Part shown: positions 8,183 to 16,669 of the stretch, in pieces
How the letters are laid out: each line of letters starts with the position of its first letter
How positions within the stretch are numbered: position 1 is the first letter of the stretch
From: JAFGAV01 sp041479055
GTDB taxonomy: Bacteria > Acidobacteriota > Aminicenantia > Aminicenantales > JAFGAV01
Length of the DNA stretch: 64,000 nucleotides
Assembly: GCA_963702835.1 (NCBI GenBank)
Contig: OY969762.1
Span: 62,001-126,000, forward strand
Direction: 5' to 3'
Made by a program: the position numbers and the translations under genes
Notes under the pieces: model-generated
The model's database searches: none
Seen by the model: the letters and a program-made list of their open reading frames with translations, nothing else
What the model was told of the DNA's origin: nothing

Positions 8183-10506
8183 GGCTGGACTCCTCCTTGC
8201 CGGATGATCCGGGGCGTGATGAAGATCAAAAGCTCCCTGTTCTGCCGGGTCCGGGCTCTGGATTTAAACAGGTTCCCCAGGATGGGGATCTTGCTCAGGA
8301 AAGGCACCCGTTCCTCGTTCTGGGATTCTTCAGTCCGGTAGATGCCGCCGATGACCGTTGTGCCTCCGTCAGGGACCATGACCGTGGTGGAAGCCCGCTG
8401 GGTGGTGAGGGAGGGGATGCCGTTGACCTGGTTGGAAAAATCGGCGGCGTTGTTTTGGATGTCCAGGGTCATGATGATCGTTCCCTCGGCCGTGATCTGG
8501 GGGGTGGCCCGCAGTTCCAAGGCGGCGTTGACAAAACGGGTGGTCACCGTGAAATTGGCCGTGGTCTGGATGGGGATCTGCCGGCCCTGGATGATTTCGG
8601 CCTCTTTGTTGTTCTGAGCGGTCACTTTGGGGCAGGAGATGATGCGGCCCTGGCCCTCGGTCTCCATGGCCGACAGGGTGGCGTCCAAGCGGAAGGTGTC
8701 CAGGACGTTGGCCAGCGACAGGCCTATGGCCGTGGTAAAAGCGGGAGAGGGCAGGTTAATGGCATAGCCGCCCAGCGGACCGCCCAGACCCTTGGTCGCT
8801 GTTCCTTGAGGGATCAGGGCGCCGTCCAGCCGGGCTTTATTCGGAAATTCGAGCTGGGTCTGGTTCCCGTAGAAGGGGTCCGCTTGGCCCAGGAAGCCCC
8901 ACTGGAAGCCCAGGTTCCTGACGAAGTTCGAGGTGGCTTCCACGATGCGGGCTTCGATGGAAACTTGCGGGGTGGGGGTGTCCAGAAGGGTTATGAGTTT
9001 TTCAAGGAGGTCCATGCGGTCCCGCACATCGGTGATGATCAGGGTATTCGTCCGGTCATCCAAGTCGATCCTGCCGCGGCTGGACTTCTTTTGCTCCAGG
9101 AGTTTTTCCACGTCGGCGGCCTTGGAATAGGACAGGGTAAAAGTCTTGGTCAACAAGGGGCCGCTCAACTCCTGACTATCCTGCAGTTTTTGCTCGTCCT
9201 CGCTTTCCCGGGTCAGGACGTTTATGGGGGCGATGCGGAGGACGTTGCCTTCCAGGACCTTGCCCATCTTGTTGGTGCGGAGAACGGCATCCAGGATCTG
9301 GTCCCAGGGCACATACTCGAAGTTGCAGGTGACCTTGCCTCGGACTTCGGGATCGAAGATGACGTTCAGGCCGGCGAACTCACCCAGGTACAGGATGATG
9401 TCCCGCAGGTCCTGGTCCTTGACCTTGACGCTTAGCACTTCGCCGTTGTAGGGCAATACGCCCTGGCTGATGGTTTTGGCGCCGAACCGGCCCTGGATGC
9501 CGCCCGCGGACTGGGCGGCCGATTCCGGACCGGGTTTCTCCGCAGGTTTTTCGGCGGGCTTCTCCGCGGGTTTCTCCGCTTTTTCCTGTTTGGCGGCCGC
9601 CGGTTCTTCTGTCTTGGCCGCAGCCGCAGTCTCAGCCGGGGCGGGTTGAGCCCCAGCGGCGGAAGGCTCCGCGGCGGGCTTGGCCTTTTCGCTCAACCCG
9701 GCCTGGAACGAAGCAGGGGCGCCGAAGAAAGTAATGGTCAGCATCTGGTCGCCGGCTTCGACACCGTAGGGCCCCGGCTCATTCATATCAAAGACAAGCC
9801 GGGTGATGGTGTAGGGGTTCTGCACTTGATACTGGCCGACTTTGAGCTGGCTGACCCCGGCCGTGCCGACCGCGTAGGTTGCCGTGGCTCTATTGTAGAG
9901 GGTGTCGAACAGGTCCACCACGAGGCGCAGAGGGTTGCTCATGGAAAAGACGTAGTAGGGGATGCGGCCCTGCAGCGCCGCCCGGACCTGGACGTTCCCG
10001 TTCTCCCGGGAGACGTTAACCGTCTTCAGGGTGGAGGTGCTGATGGTCCGGGAGGCCAGCTCCTGACGGAATCCTTGGTCCAGCACGTCCTGGGTCTGCG
10101 GGTCCAAGACCCTGTTCAACTCCAGGACCGTCTGTCCCGGCGCGGTGGTGACGCGGAAGAAGGCTTGCTCTTTTAAGCTCAAATAGAGGCGCAGCGGGCC
10201 TTCGCCGTTGGGCACCAGCTTGATCTCCTCGAAGAAAGATTCTCCTTCGGTGGAGACGGTCAAGTTGGGTTCCACTCGGGCGTTATTCAGGTCCAGGACC
10301 AGAGTCCGCGGCAGGTCGGCGGCATAGGCCGCCCTGGAAACGGAGAGGGTCCCATCCGACTGGAGAATGACCTTGGGGTTAATCGGGGAGGGCTGGACGG
10401 TGACCTTTTGTATTTGGACCGGAGCTCCTGTGTTCTGGGCATAGCCCGCCAGGAAGAGAAGAAGACAGACCAATGGGGCCGCCTGGTACATCTTTTTTCT
10501 TTCCAT
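8179..10506 (-). CDS. pilQ: Type IV pilus secretin PilQ
   Basis: 775 residues. A signal peptide covers about residues 1-25, followed by two AMIN-type peptidoglycan-binding domains (to about 130 and about 150-270). A low-complexity Ala/Lys/Pro/Glu linker with four AEKP repeats lies near 275-330. Next comes the secretin N0 domain (VSVKVKDQDLRDIILYLGEF), then N1 (LTLSYSKAADVEKLL), and the C-terminal secretin domain with VEIRLVEA-like IEARIVEA, the MVPDGGTTVIGGIY signature and the closing FLSKIPILGNLFKS...LLIFITPRII. It forms the outer-membrane pore for the pilus. pilP starts four bases upstream, and pilMNOP precede it in the usual order. Confidence 0.97.
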   Translation of the reverse strand: MERKKMYQAAPLVCLLLFLAGYAQNTGAPVQIQKVTVQPSPINPKVILQSDGTLSVSRAAYAADLPRTLVLDLNNARVEPNLTVSTEGESFFEEIKLVPNGEGPLRLYLSLKEQAFFRVTTAPGQTVLELNRVLDPQTQDVLDQGFRQELASRTISTSTLKTVNVSRENGNVQVRAALQGRIPYYVFSMSNPLRLVVDLFDTLYNRATATYAVGTAGVSQLKVGQYQVQNPYTITRLVFDMNEPGPYGVEAGDQMLTITFFGAPASFQAGLSEKAKPAAEPSAAGAQPAPAETAAAAKTEEPAAAKQEKAEKPAEKPAEKPAEKPGPESAAQSAGGIQGRFGAKTISQGVLPYNGEVLSVKVKDQDLRDIILYLGEFAGLNVIFDPEVRGKVTCNFEYVPWDQILDAVLRTNKMGKVLEGNVLRIAPINVLTRESEDEQKLQDSQELSGPLLTKTFTLSYSKAADVEKLLEQKKSSRGRIDLDDRTNTLIITDVRDRMDLLEKLITLLDTPTPQVSIEARIVEATSNFVRNLGFQWGFLGQADPFYGNQTQLEFPNKARLDGALIPQGTATKGLGGPLGGYAINLPSPAFTTAIGLSLANVLDTFRLDATLSAMETEGQGRIISCPKVTAQNNKEAEIIQGRQIPIQTTANFTVTTRFVNAALELRATPQITAEGTIIMTLDIQNNAADFSNQVNGIPSLTTQRASTTVMVPDGGTTVIGGIYRTEESQNEERVPFLSKIPILGNLFKSRARTRQNRELLIFITPRIIRQGGVQP

Positions 10507-10510
10507 CTTA

Positions 10511-10996
10511 TTACTCCTCCTGGGAGATTTCCTTGACGACGTCCCTAGGCTTGGGCAAGCGGACGCCTTTATCCGAAATCTTTCGGAAGGTCACGCTGGA
10601 CTCGGAGATGGAGAGGACATAGCCGTCAGCGAATTTGTCGCCCGGCTGGATCTTGTGGGGGAATCCCTGGGGCCCGGTGTTGACCAGAGCCTGGAGCTTC
10701 CCTTTTTCCTTGACGATGGCGATGAGGAACAGGTCATCGATGGTCAATTGGAGCCCCTGGCCCGGGCCGGGCTTCTCCGTCGTCTCCGTCCCTCCCATCA
10801 AATCCTTGAAAGGATCGCGCCTGTTGATGGAAGTGTAAAGAGACGGCTGGGTCAGGTCGGGCTCATATTTGGGCTGGTTTTCGCCCTCCTGGCTCTTGGA
10901 TTGCTCTTGGCCCTTGGCTTGCTCTTGCCCGATCAGGCAGGGCAGGCCCGCCGCCAGAAACAGAGTCAGAATGACAGCCGCATAGTTTCGTTTCAT
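10511..10996 (-). CDS. pilP: Type IV pilus assembly protein PilP
   Basis: 161 residues, near the family size. It has an N-terminal hydrophobic signal with a Cys at about residue 20 (AAGLPCLIG), so it may be a lipoprotein as in other PilP. A Lys/Gln/Glu-rich linker leads to RRDPFKDLMG, the conserved PilP segment, and a small beta-domain (LTIDDLFLIAIVKEKGKLQALV, split here as LTIDDLFL and AIVKEKGK). PilP links the PilNO inner-membrane platform to the PilQ secretin. The gene overlaps pilO by four bases. Confidence 0.93.
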   Translation of the reverse strand: MKRNYAAVILTLFLAAGLPCLIGQEQAKGQEQSKSQEGENQPKYEPDLTQPSLYTSINRRDPFKDLMGGTETTEKPGPGQGLQLTIDDLFLIAIVKEKGKLQALVNTGPQGFPHKIQPGDKFADGYVLSISESSVTFRKISDKGVRLPKPRDVVKEISQEE

Positions 10997-11625
10997 TTTA
11001 GATCCTCCAACTCCCCCCTTTTGCCCTTTTTGGCGGGGGTGGCAACTTTGGGGCCGGCCTTTTTAGCGGGCGTTTTGACCGGCATAGGAGGATTCTCCAG
11101 GAAAATGTAGGTCTTAGAAGTAAAGCTGGCGGAAAGAGTGGCCGCCTCGGTCTGCTTGGTTAGAGCTTTAAGGGTGAAACGATCGATGGTGAATAGGCGG
11201 GAGAAGCGGCTCAAGCGGTCGAAGAAAATCCCCAGGTTGTTATAGTTGCCCGTGATCTCGATGGGGATGGGCCACTCGGCGTAGAATTCCCGGGGCGTCT
11301 CTCCCTTGGGGGTGAACTTGGTGATATTCAAACGGCAATTGAAGGCCAGCTGCTGGAATTGGCTAAGAATGTCGCTGATCTCCCGCTTATCGGGGATGAT
11401 GGCCTGTAGTCCCTTCAGGTCGACCTGGAGCGATTGCAGCTGCTTCTCGATCTTATCCATTTCCTTTTTCTTCTGCCGGAGTTTGGTCACTTCGGCCTCG
11501 GCCGCTGTCCGCCTGTTCTTAAGGGTCTGGAGCTCGGAGCTGCGCGGCCTGTAATAAACCAAGAAAAAGAGTCCGGCCAGAATAACCGAGATGGCGATGA
11601 ACGCGAGCAAGTTTTGCTGTTTCAT
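10993..11625 (-). CDS. pilO: Type IV pilus inner-membrane protein PilO
   Basis: 210 residues. One N-terminal transmembrane helix (about residues 7-25), a coiled coil to about residue 80 and a ferredoxin-like C-terminal domain with the family-typical FAEWPIPIEITGNYNNLGIF-like region and FLSRFSRLFTIDRF. It forms the periplasmic heterodimer with PilN. The C-terminus has an extra Lys/Pro-rich tail (about residues 180-210). ATGA overlap with both neighbours in the pilMNOP order. Confidence 0.95.
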   Translation of the reverse strand: MKQQNLLAFIAISVILAGLFFLVYYRPRSSELQTLKNRRTAAEAEVTKLRQKKKEMDKIEKQLQSLQVDLKGLQAIIPDKREISDILSQFQQLAFNCRLNITKFTPKGETPREFYAEWPIPIEITGNYNNLGIFFDRLSRFSRLFTIDRFTLKALTKQTEAATLSASFTSKTYIFLENPPMPVKTPAKKAGPKVATPAKKGKRGELEDLK

Positions 11626-12266
11626 GTCGTCCTCTGCTTAGCGGGGGCCGGCCGTTTTCCGGTGGCGGCCGGCGGCGGAGGCGGCCCGGAGCCGTAGGCC
11701 GCGCTGAGGATAAACTCCAGGAACTGTTCGTTCCGCTGGGTCCTTTGGGTGATCTCGATCACGTTGACCTGGCTCAGGGCCTCGGTATTCTCCAACTTGG
11801 AGATGTATTCGGCGATCTGTGTGTTGGACATGGCCCGGCCCTTGATCCTGAGGAGTTGGTTTTCATAGGACACCTCACTCAGCCAGACCCAATCCGGAAG
11901 GTTCTTGCTCAGCTCGTCCATGATCCGGACGGCGATCTCCCGCTGGGACTTGAGCAGGTTGATGAGGCTGATCTTCTTCTCCACTATCGATTTCTGAAAC
12001 TCCAGCTGCTCCAGCTTGGTCAGGACATTGGTCAGCCGGTGCTTGTCCTCCTCGGCCAAGCGGAGAAGCCGCTGCTCGCGGCCCATGGACCGCTGCAGGG
12101 TCAGGGTCGCCGCGGCGATGGCCACCACCGTCAGGAGCAGGACCAAGGAGGGCGTGGACGACTTGCGGGGGGTCCCTTCGGCCGGATCCCGGCTCGGCCC
12201 TTCGGCCGCCAGGCTGGGGAGAGGAACGTCCTTTCTTTCGGGCTTGAAAAGGTTGATGCGTATCAT
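11622..12266 (-). CDS. pilN: Type IV pilus inner-membrane protein PilN
   Basis: 214 residues. The cytoplasmic N-terminus begins MIRINLFKPE, the conserved INLLP-like segment that binds PilM. A transmembrane helix lies near residues 40-60 (SLVLLLTVVAIAAATLTL), then a coiled coil and a periplasmic domain with VWLSEVSYENQLLRIKGRA and YISKLENTEAL. The tail is Pro/Ala-rich. Four-base overlaps with pilM and pilO indicate coupled translation. Confidence 0.95.
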   Translation of the reverse strand: MIRINLFKPERKDVPLPSLAAEGPSRDPAEGTPRKSSTPSLVLLLTVVAIAAATLTLQRSMGREQRLLRLAEEDKHRLTNVLTKLEQLEFQKSIVEKKISLINLLKSQREIAVRIMDELSKNLPDWVWLSEVSYENQLLRIKGRAMSNTQIAEYISKLENTEALSQVNVIEITQRTQRNEQFLEFILSAAYGSGPPPPPAATGKRPAPAKQRTT

Positions 12267-13348
12267 TTCTTTTGATCCATGCTTCGAGTGGCGAGGCCGG
12301 TGGCCACGGCGAAGAGAAGGGGTATTTTTTGGTAGTAGACCGGGTTCAGCCGGCTCTCGCTGTAATGAATGTGGCGGAAGGGATCGAGGAGCCGAGTGGG
12401 AATCTGGAAAGTCCGCTCAAAGGCCCCGGTCATCCTCTTCAGGCTGGCCAGGCCCCCGCTGAGAAGGATGACATCGATCTTTTTCTCCCGCTTGTTCTCG
12501 GCAGTGTAAAAAGACAGGTTCCTCTCAATCTCGGTCAGCATATCGTTTATGCTCCGGTCCAGGATATCGTTGAACTGTTCCATGTTGACTTGGGCCGAGG
12601 AAGCCCCACGCAGGAGTTTTTCCGCTTCCTCAAAACTGAGTTCCAGCTCTTTGCTCATGTTCTCCGTGAAGAAGAACCCGCCCAGGGATATGTCCCGGAA
12701 GAGCTGGGGCAGGCCCCGTTCCACGACCACGATGTTGGTGACGTGGGCCCCCATGTTGACCAGGGCTACCGACTTCTCCCGGAACAGCTCGGGATAGTTG
12801 ACCTCGAAGCTGTTGATCAGGCCGAAGCCGTCCACCTCGACGGCCACCAGGTTTTTGTGGGCCTGATAGACAACGCTGGTATAGGCAGAGATCTTTTCTT
12901 TCTTGACCGCCACCAGCAGGATGTCCAGGTTGGTCTCGGGCGAATCGGGGGAGGCGTTGAGGATGGCGTAGTCCACGCTTGTTTCCTCGATGGGGTAGGG
13001 GATGTTGTGCTTGGCCTCCCAGAGGATGGATTCGGCCAACTCCGCGCTCTTCATCTGGGGCAGGGCGATCTTCTTGATGATGACCGAGTTTCCCGACAAA
13101 GAGATGATGACGTTTTTGTTGGAGATCTTGTTGGTCTCGAAAATCCTTTTCAGGGTGTCGGTGACGGCGGTGGTGTCGATGATCGTCCCCTCGACAATGG
13201 CATCCCGGGGCAAAGTCTCAAAGCCGGCCCGAAAAACTTCATAGCGGTAGTCATCGGCTTTCTTCTTGGCCTGCAGCTCAATGACCTTGATGGCATAAGA
13301 GCCGATGTCCAGGGCCACTACGCTTTTGTTTTTGCTCAGTGATAGCAT
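12263..13348 (-). CDS. pilM: Type IV pilus assembly ATPase-fold protein PilM
   Basis: 361 residues with an actin/FtsA-like ASKHA fold. The phosphate-1 motif is ALDIGSYAIKVIEL at residues 13-26, with LVNMGAHVTNIVVVERG as the second phosphate loop and ILLSGGLASLKRM as the adenosine motif. SLSGNSVIIKKI and YPIEETSVDYAIL are typical of PilM. It is a cytoplasmic ATP-binding protein that docks on PilN and connects to the pilus motor. It lies 15 bases after coaD on the same strand. Confidence 0.95.
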   Translation of the reverse strand: MLSLSKNKSVVALDIGSYAIKVIELQAKKKADDYRYEVFRAGFETLPRDAIVEGTIIDTTAVTDTLKRIFETNKISNKNVIISLSGNSVIIKKIALPQMKSAELAESILWEAKHNIPYPIEETSVDYAILNASPDSPETNLDILLVAVKKEKISAYTSVVYQAHKNLVAVEVDGFGLINSFEVNYPELFREKSVALVNMGAHVTNIVVVERGLPQLFRDISLGGFFFTENMSKELELSFEEAEKLLRGASSAQVNMEQFNDILDRSINDMLTEIERNLSFYTAENKREKKIDVILLSGGLASLKRMTGAFERTFQIPTRLLDPFRHIHYSESRLNPVYYQKIPLLFAVATGLATRSMDQKK

Positions 13349-13363
13349 GGCTCTCTCTCCGGC

Positions 13364-13864
13364 TTAGGAAAAAGACCCCTCGGCTTGACGTTTTTTCTCA
13401 TCGAGCCTGCGCTCGACGAAGGGAGGGACAAGGTCCTGGACGCAGCCGCCCAGCCGGTGCACCTCCTTGACCAGGCTGGAGCTCAGGAAGGTGTAGCGGA
13501 TGCTGGGCATCATGAAGAATGTCTCCAGGTCCGGGTCGAGTTTATGATTCATCAAAGCCATCTGGAACTCATACTCGAAGTCGGAGACGGCCCGCAGGCC
13601 TCGGATGACAATCCGGGCCTTATTTTTTTTGGCAAAATCGACCAACAGCCCGTGGAAGGATTGGATCTCGACCTGGGGCTGGGAGGAGAAGATTTCCCGG
13701 ATCATGGTTATACGTTCCTCAGCGCTGAACAGACGATCCTTGCCCGGATTCTCCAGAACGGCCACCAGGATACCGTCGAAGATTTTGAGACCCCGTTCGA
13801 TGATGTCCACATGACCGTTGGTGATAGGGTCGAAGGAGCCGGGGTAGATGGCAATGTTTTTCAT
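13364..13864 (-). CDS. coaD: Phosphopantetheine adenylyltransferase
   Basis: 166 residues. Catalyses the fourth step of coenzyme A synthesis, joining 4'-phosphopantetheine and ATP to dephospho-CoA. The nucleotidyltransferase motif YPGSFDPITNGH is at residues 7-18, the RGLRAVSDFEYE motif near 88 and the SSSLVKEV motif near 128. An AGGAGGG ribosome-binding site lies about 12 bases before the ATG. It is the first gene of the minus-strand block leading into pilMNOPQ, which ties a housekeeping gene to pilus gene expression. coaBC lies 9 kb away, not adjacent. Confidence 0.96.
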   Translation of the reverse strand: MKNIAIYPGSFDPITNGHVDIIERGLKIFDGILVAVLENPGKDRLFSAEERITMIREIFSSQPQVEIQSFHGLLVDFAKKNKARIVIRGLRAVSDFEYEFQMALMNHKLDPDLETFFMMPSIRYTFLSSSLVKEVHRLGGCVQDLVPPFVERRLDEKKRQAEGSFS

Positions 13865-14199
13865 GCCAAAAATTGTCCCTCCTCGATTTAGTCGAAGAAC
13901 AGCTCCTCATCTCAGTACCAACAATTTCTGTCAAATCAAGCCGCCGCTCCCTCGCTTTTCGGTTAGCCGAAAAGGAAAGAACGGGTTGCCAAACCTCCTG
14001 TCTTGAGACATTTTGGTACCGTAGCTGGGCTCATTATACAGTCGGCCCCCTGCCCGGCAATCACCTAAGGGGATGAATCAAAGGGTGATTTTTCCATTTT
14101 TCCCCTCACCCGTAGGGGTGAGAGTCTGGACGGCCGAGAACAGGGTTGCCATCAGCTATTGATTTATTTTATCTATTTGATATAAATATAGTTACTGCC
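13865..14199. other. Divergent intergenic region between coaD and pcm
   Basis: 335 bases that must carry the promoters of both the coaD-pil block (leftward) and pcm (rightward). Two short inverted repeats are visible: AATCACCT/AGGGTGATT at 14059-14066 and 14082-14090, and CTCACCC/GGGTGAG at 14105-14111 and 14116-14122. Neither resembles a known riboswitch. I see a TTGACA on the minus strand near 13934, but no convincing -10 box at the proper distance. No protein-coding gene is supported. Confidence 0.6.
14159..14186 (+). promoter_or_regulatory. Predicted sigma70-type promoter of pcm
   Basis: TTGATT (14159-14164), 16 bases, TATAAA (14181-14186). The region is markedly AT-rich compared with its surroundings. 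The first ATG (14200) follows by 13 bases and has no clear ribosome-binding site, so the transcript leader would be very short. Confidence 0.45.
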
Positions 14200-14910
14200 A
14201 TGCGCCTCAAACTTAGCATCTTTCTGGTCATCTTTGCCTTTCTGGTCTGTCAGGCCGGCCAGGAGGAGGGCTATGCCCGGATGCGGCGGGACATGGTGGC
14301 CTCTCAACTGGCCGGACGGGACATTACCGATGAAAACGTCCTGGCCGCCATGGGCAAAGTGCCGCGGCATCTTTTCGTCGGCCCGGCCTTTCGGGACCAG
14401 GCTTATGAGGACTATCCCCTGCCCATCGGCGACGGCCAGACCATTTCCCAGCCTTACATCGTGGCCTTTATGACCCAATGTCTGGCCCTGAAGCCCGGCC
14501 AGAAGGTGCTGGAGGTGGGCACCGGCTCCGGCTACCAGGCGGCGGTGTTGGCCTGCCTGACGGACAAGGTCTATTCCATCGAGATCCTGTGCGGCCTGGC
14601 CGTCCGGGCCGACGAGCTTCTCCGGCAACTTGGCTACCGGGCAAAAATCAAGTGCGGAGACGGCTATTTCGGCTGGCCGGAAGAGGCGCCCTTCCAAGCC
14701 ATTATGATCACCAGCGCCGCCGGGCGGATCCCCGAGCCGCTTTTGAAGCAGCTGGCCGAGGGGGGGCGGCTGGTCATGCCCTTGGCCGGGCCTCTTGATG
14801 AGCAGGTCCTGATCATGGTCACCAAGGTCCGGGGCCAGCCCCTTGTCCGCCGCCTGTTGGATGTCCGTTTCGTGCCCATGACGGGCGAAGTGGGTAAGAA
14901 GAAAAAATGA
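14200..14910 (+). CDS. pcm: Protein-L-isoaspartate O-methyltransferase with an N-terminal signal peptide
   Basis: 236 residues from ATG 14200. The first ~20 residues (MRLKLSIFLVIFAFLVCQAG) look like a signal peptide or membrane anchor, placed before the normal Pcm start MRRDMVASQLAGRDI. The methyltransferase core follows: VPRHLFVG, the substrate-recognition DYPLPIGDGQTISQPY, SAM motif I VLEVGTGSGYQAAVLA and the post-I and II regions. The enzyme methylates L-isoaspartyl residues for protein repair. The signal suggests activity in the periplasm, which exists in some bacteria but is less common than the cytosolic form. An ATG further upstream (14146) is possible but lies before the predicted promoter. 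Confidence 0.88.
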   Translation: MRLKLSIFLVIFAFLVCQAGQEEGYARMRRDMVASQLAGRDITDENVLAAMGKVPRHLFVGPAFRDQAYEDYPLPIGDGQTISQPYIVAFMTQCLALKPGQKVLEVGTGSGYQAAVLACLTDKVYSIEILCGLAVRADELLRQLGYRAKIKCGDGYFGWPEEAPFQAIMITSAAGRIPEPLLKQLAEGGRLVMPLAGPLDEQVLIMVTKVRGQPLVRRLLDVRFVPMTGEVGKKKK

Positions 14911-14959
14911 GTCCGTTTGCCTTGACGGGACCGATTGTGCTAACGTTTTCCTGGAAGAG

Positions 14960-16360
14960 ATGATCAGGTTCGGGACCTCGGGCTGGCGGGCGGTGATGGG
15001 CAAGGAATTCACGGCCCACAACGTGCGGCTGGTTGTGCAGGCCATCGCCAACTGTCTGAAGCGCAAGTATGCCAAGGGCCGAATCTCGATTGTGGTCAAC
15101 TACGATACGCGCTTCCTGTCGGAGAAGTTTGCTTTCGAAGCGGCCAAAGTCCTGGCCCGCAACGGCATCTACACTTACCTGGCCGAGCGCGATGCTCCCT
15201 CCCAAGCCCAGGCCTTCCAGATCATCCGGCGCCAGGCCCAGGGCGGGATCAACTTCACCGCCTCCTTCAACCCGCCCCAGTACAACGGCCTTAAATTCAA
15301 TATGGCCAGCGGCGCGCCGGCCATGCCCCAGGAGACGCTTAAGATCGAGGCCGAAATCAAGCGGCTTCAGCCGGGTTTTTCCGTCCTCCCCTCATATCCC
15401 CGGATGGAATACATCGAAAAGATCGACCTTCGGCCCGAATATCTGGCCTTCATCCAGAAGAAAATCGATTTTTCGCTCATTCGGCGCTCCCGCTTGAGGG
15501 TGGCCGTGGACCTCCTGTTCGGCACGAGCCGCGAGTATCTGGATGAAATCTTGGAGGAGAACAACATCCCCGTAGAGGAAATCCACGGCTACATCGACCC
15601 CTATTTCGGAGGGGTGACCCCTTCTTGCTCCGAGGAGAACCTGGGCGAGCTCCAGAAGCTGGTCATGAGGCAGAAGTGCAGCCTGGGGATCGCCACGGAC
15701 GCCGACGGCGACCGGTTCGGCATCGTGAACGAAAAGGGCGAAGTGGTCAACCAGAACCTCATCCTGGCCCTGCTCCTGAGCTATTTGGTGGACACTAAGG
15801 GCTGGCGGGGCGGGGTGGCCCGCTCGGTGGCCACCACCCACCTGGTGGACCGCATTGCCCGGAAGCACGACCTGCCCTTGTTCAAAACTCCGGTCGGGTT
15901 CAAATATCTGGCCGACCTGTTTCTCCGCCGGAAGATCATCTTCGGCGGCGAAGAGAGCGCCTGTCTTGCCGTTCGGGATCATCTCCCGGAAAAGGACGGC
16001 ATTTTTGCCGGACTGCTGGTGGCGGAGATGCTGGCCGCCTCGGGCCAGACGCTGACCGAGCTCAGTGAAGCCCTTTACCGCCACTATGGCCGACGGGTGG
16101 ACGGCCAGAAGAATATCAGCCTGACTCCGGAGCGAGAAAGGAAACTCCGCAGGCTGATCAAGAAGCCGCCCCATAAGTTGGACGGCCGGACGGCCAAGGG
16201 GGTGGAAACCCTCGACGGCCTGAAGCTCGACTTCGACGATGACGACTGGGTCCTGCTCCGCTTTTCCGGCACGGAGCCGCTCATCCGCTGCTATGCCGAG
16301 TCTGGATCAAAGAAGGAAATGAGCCGGCTGATGAAGCTCGGCCTGGAGCTGCTGTCGTGA
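14960..16360 (+). CDS. Phosphohexomutase (phosphoglucomutase/phosphomannomutase family)
   Basis: 466 residues with the four-domain alpha-D-phosphohexomutase layout. It starts FGTSGWRA; the phosphoserine loop reads FTASFNPPQYNGLKF near residue 107, the metal loop DADGDRFG near 250, the sugar loop GGEESA near 330 and the phosphate-binding FSGTEPLIR near 435. The active loop is normally TASHNP; here His is replaced by Phe while the phosphorylated Ser is kept. It probably interconverts hexose-1- and hexose-6-phosphates for surface polysaccharide precursors. The exact sugar is not clear. It overlaps the next gene by four bases. Confidence 0.9.
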   Translation: MIRFGTSGWRAVMGKEFTAHNVRLVVQAIANCLKRKYAKGRISIVVNYDTRFLSEKFAFEAAKVLARNGIYTYLAERDAPSQAQAFQIIRRQAQGGINFTASFNPPQYNGLKFNMASGAPAMPQETLKIEAEIKRLQPGFSVLPSYPRMEYIEKIDLRPEYLAFIQKKIDFSLIRRSRLRVAVDLLFGTSREYLDEILEENNIPVEEIHGYIDPYFGGVTPSCSEENLGELQKLVMRQKCSLGIATDADGDRFGIVNEKGEVVNQNLILALLLSYLVDTKGWRGGVARSVATTHLVDRIARKHDLPLFKTPVGFKYLADLFLRRKIIFGGEESACLAVRDHLPEKDGIFAGLLVAEMLAASGQTLTELSEALYRHYGRRVDGQKNISLTPERERKLRRLIKKPPHKLDGRTAKGVETLDGLKLDFDDDDWVLLRFSGTEPLIRCYAESGSKKEMSRLMKLGLELLS

Positions 16361-16668
16361 GAAATATCCGGGAGCGGAGGGAAAACTCAGGCCGCCGGCG
16401 GTGGCTGGCGGCCGGCCTGTCCCTGCTCCTGGTCGTCTTCCTCATCACCACCCTCTTCGGCAAGAAGGGGTTCCTGGAGATCCGCCGAGCGCGCCAGGGC
16501 TACCAGTCCCTTCTCCTGGAAAAGCAGCGTTTGGAAGAGCAGCGGATACGGCTGGAGCGGGAGATCAAGGAGCTGGAAGAGAACCCCCAGGCCGTGGAAC
16601 AGGAAGCCCGAGAGAAGCTGTGGCTGATGCGGCCTGATGAGATCGTCATCGTGAACCCTCAGAAATAG
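16357..16668 (+). CDS. Septum formation initiator family protein (FtsB/DivIC-like)
   Basis: 103 residues from a GTG start that overlaps the preceding stop. A short basic cytoplasmic tail, one transmembrane helix (about residues 17-34, LAAGLSLLLVVFLITTLF), then a coiled coil rich in Glu/Arg/Leu and the family-typical end QEAREKLWLMRPDEIVI. FtsB/DivIC proteins bridge the early and late divisome in the inner membrane. The size and topology match; FtsB cannot be separated from FtsL-like relatives with full certainty. Confidence 0.85.
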   Translation: MRNIRERRENSGRRRWLAAGLSLLLVVFLITTLFGKKGFLEIRRARQGYQSLLLEKQRLEEQRIRLEREIKELEENPQAVEQEAREKLWLMRPDEIVIVNPQK

Positions 16669-16669
16669 A

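Noticed and set aside
8197..9435. Plus-strand open frame of 412 codons opposite pilQ
   Set aside because: High-GC antisense shadow; the minus strand encodes an obvious secretin.
14059..14122. Two hairpins between coaD and pcm considered as terminator or riboswitch
   Set aside because: No transcript enters from upstream on the plus strand, the first hairpin is bulged, the second lacks a T run, and neither resembles a known riboswitch core.
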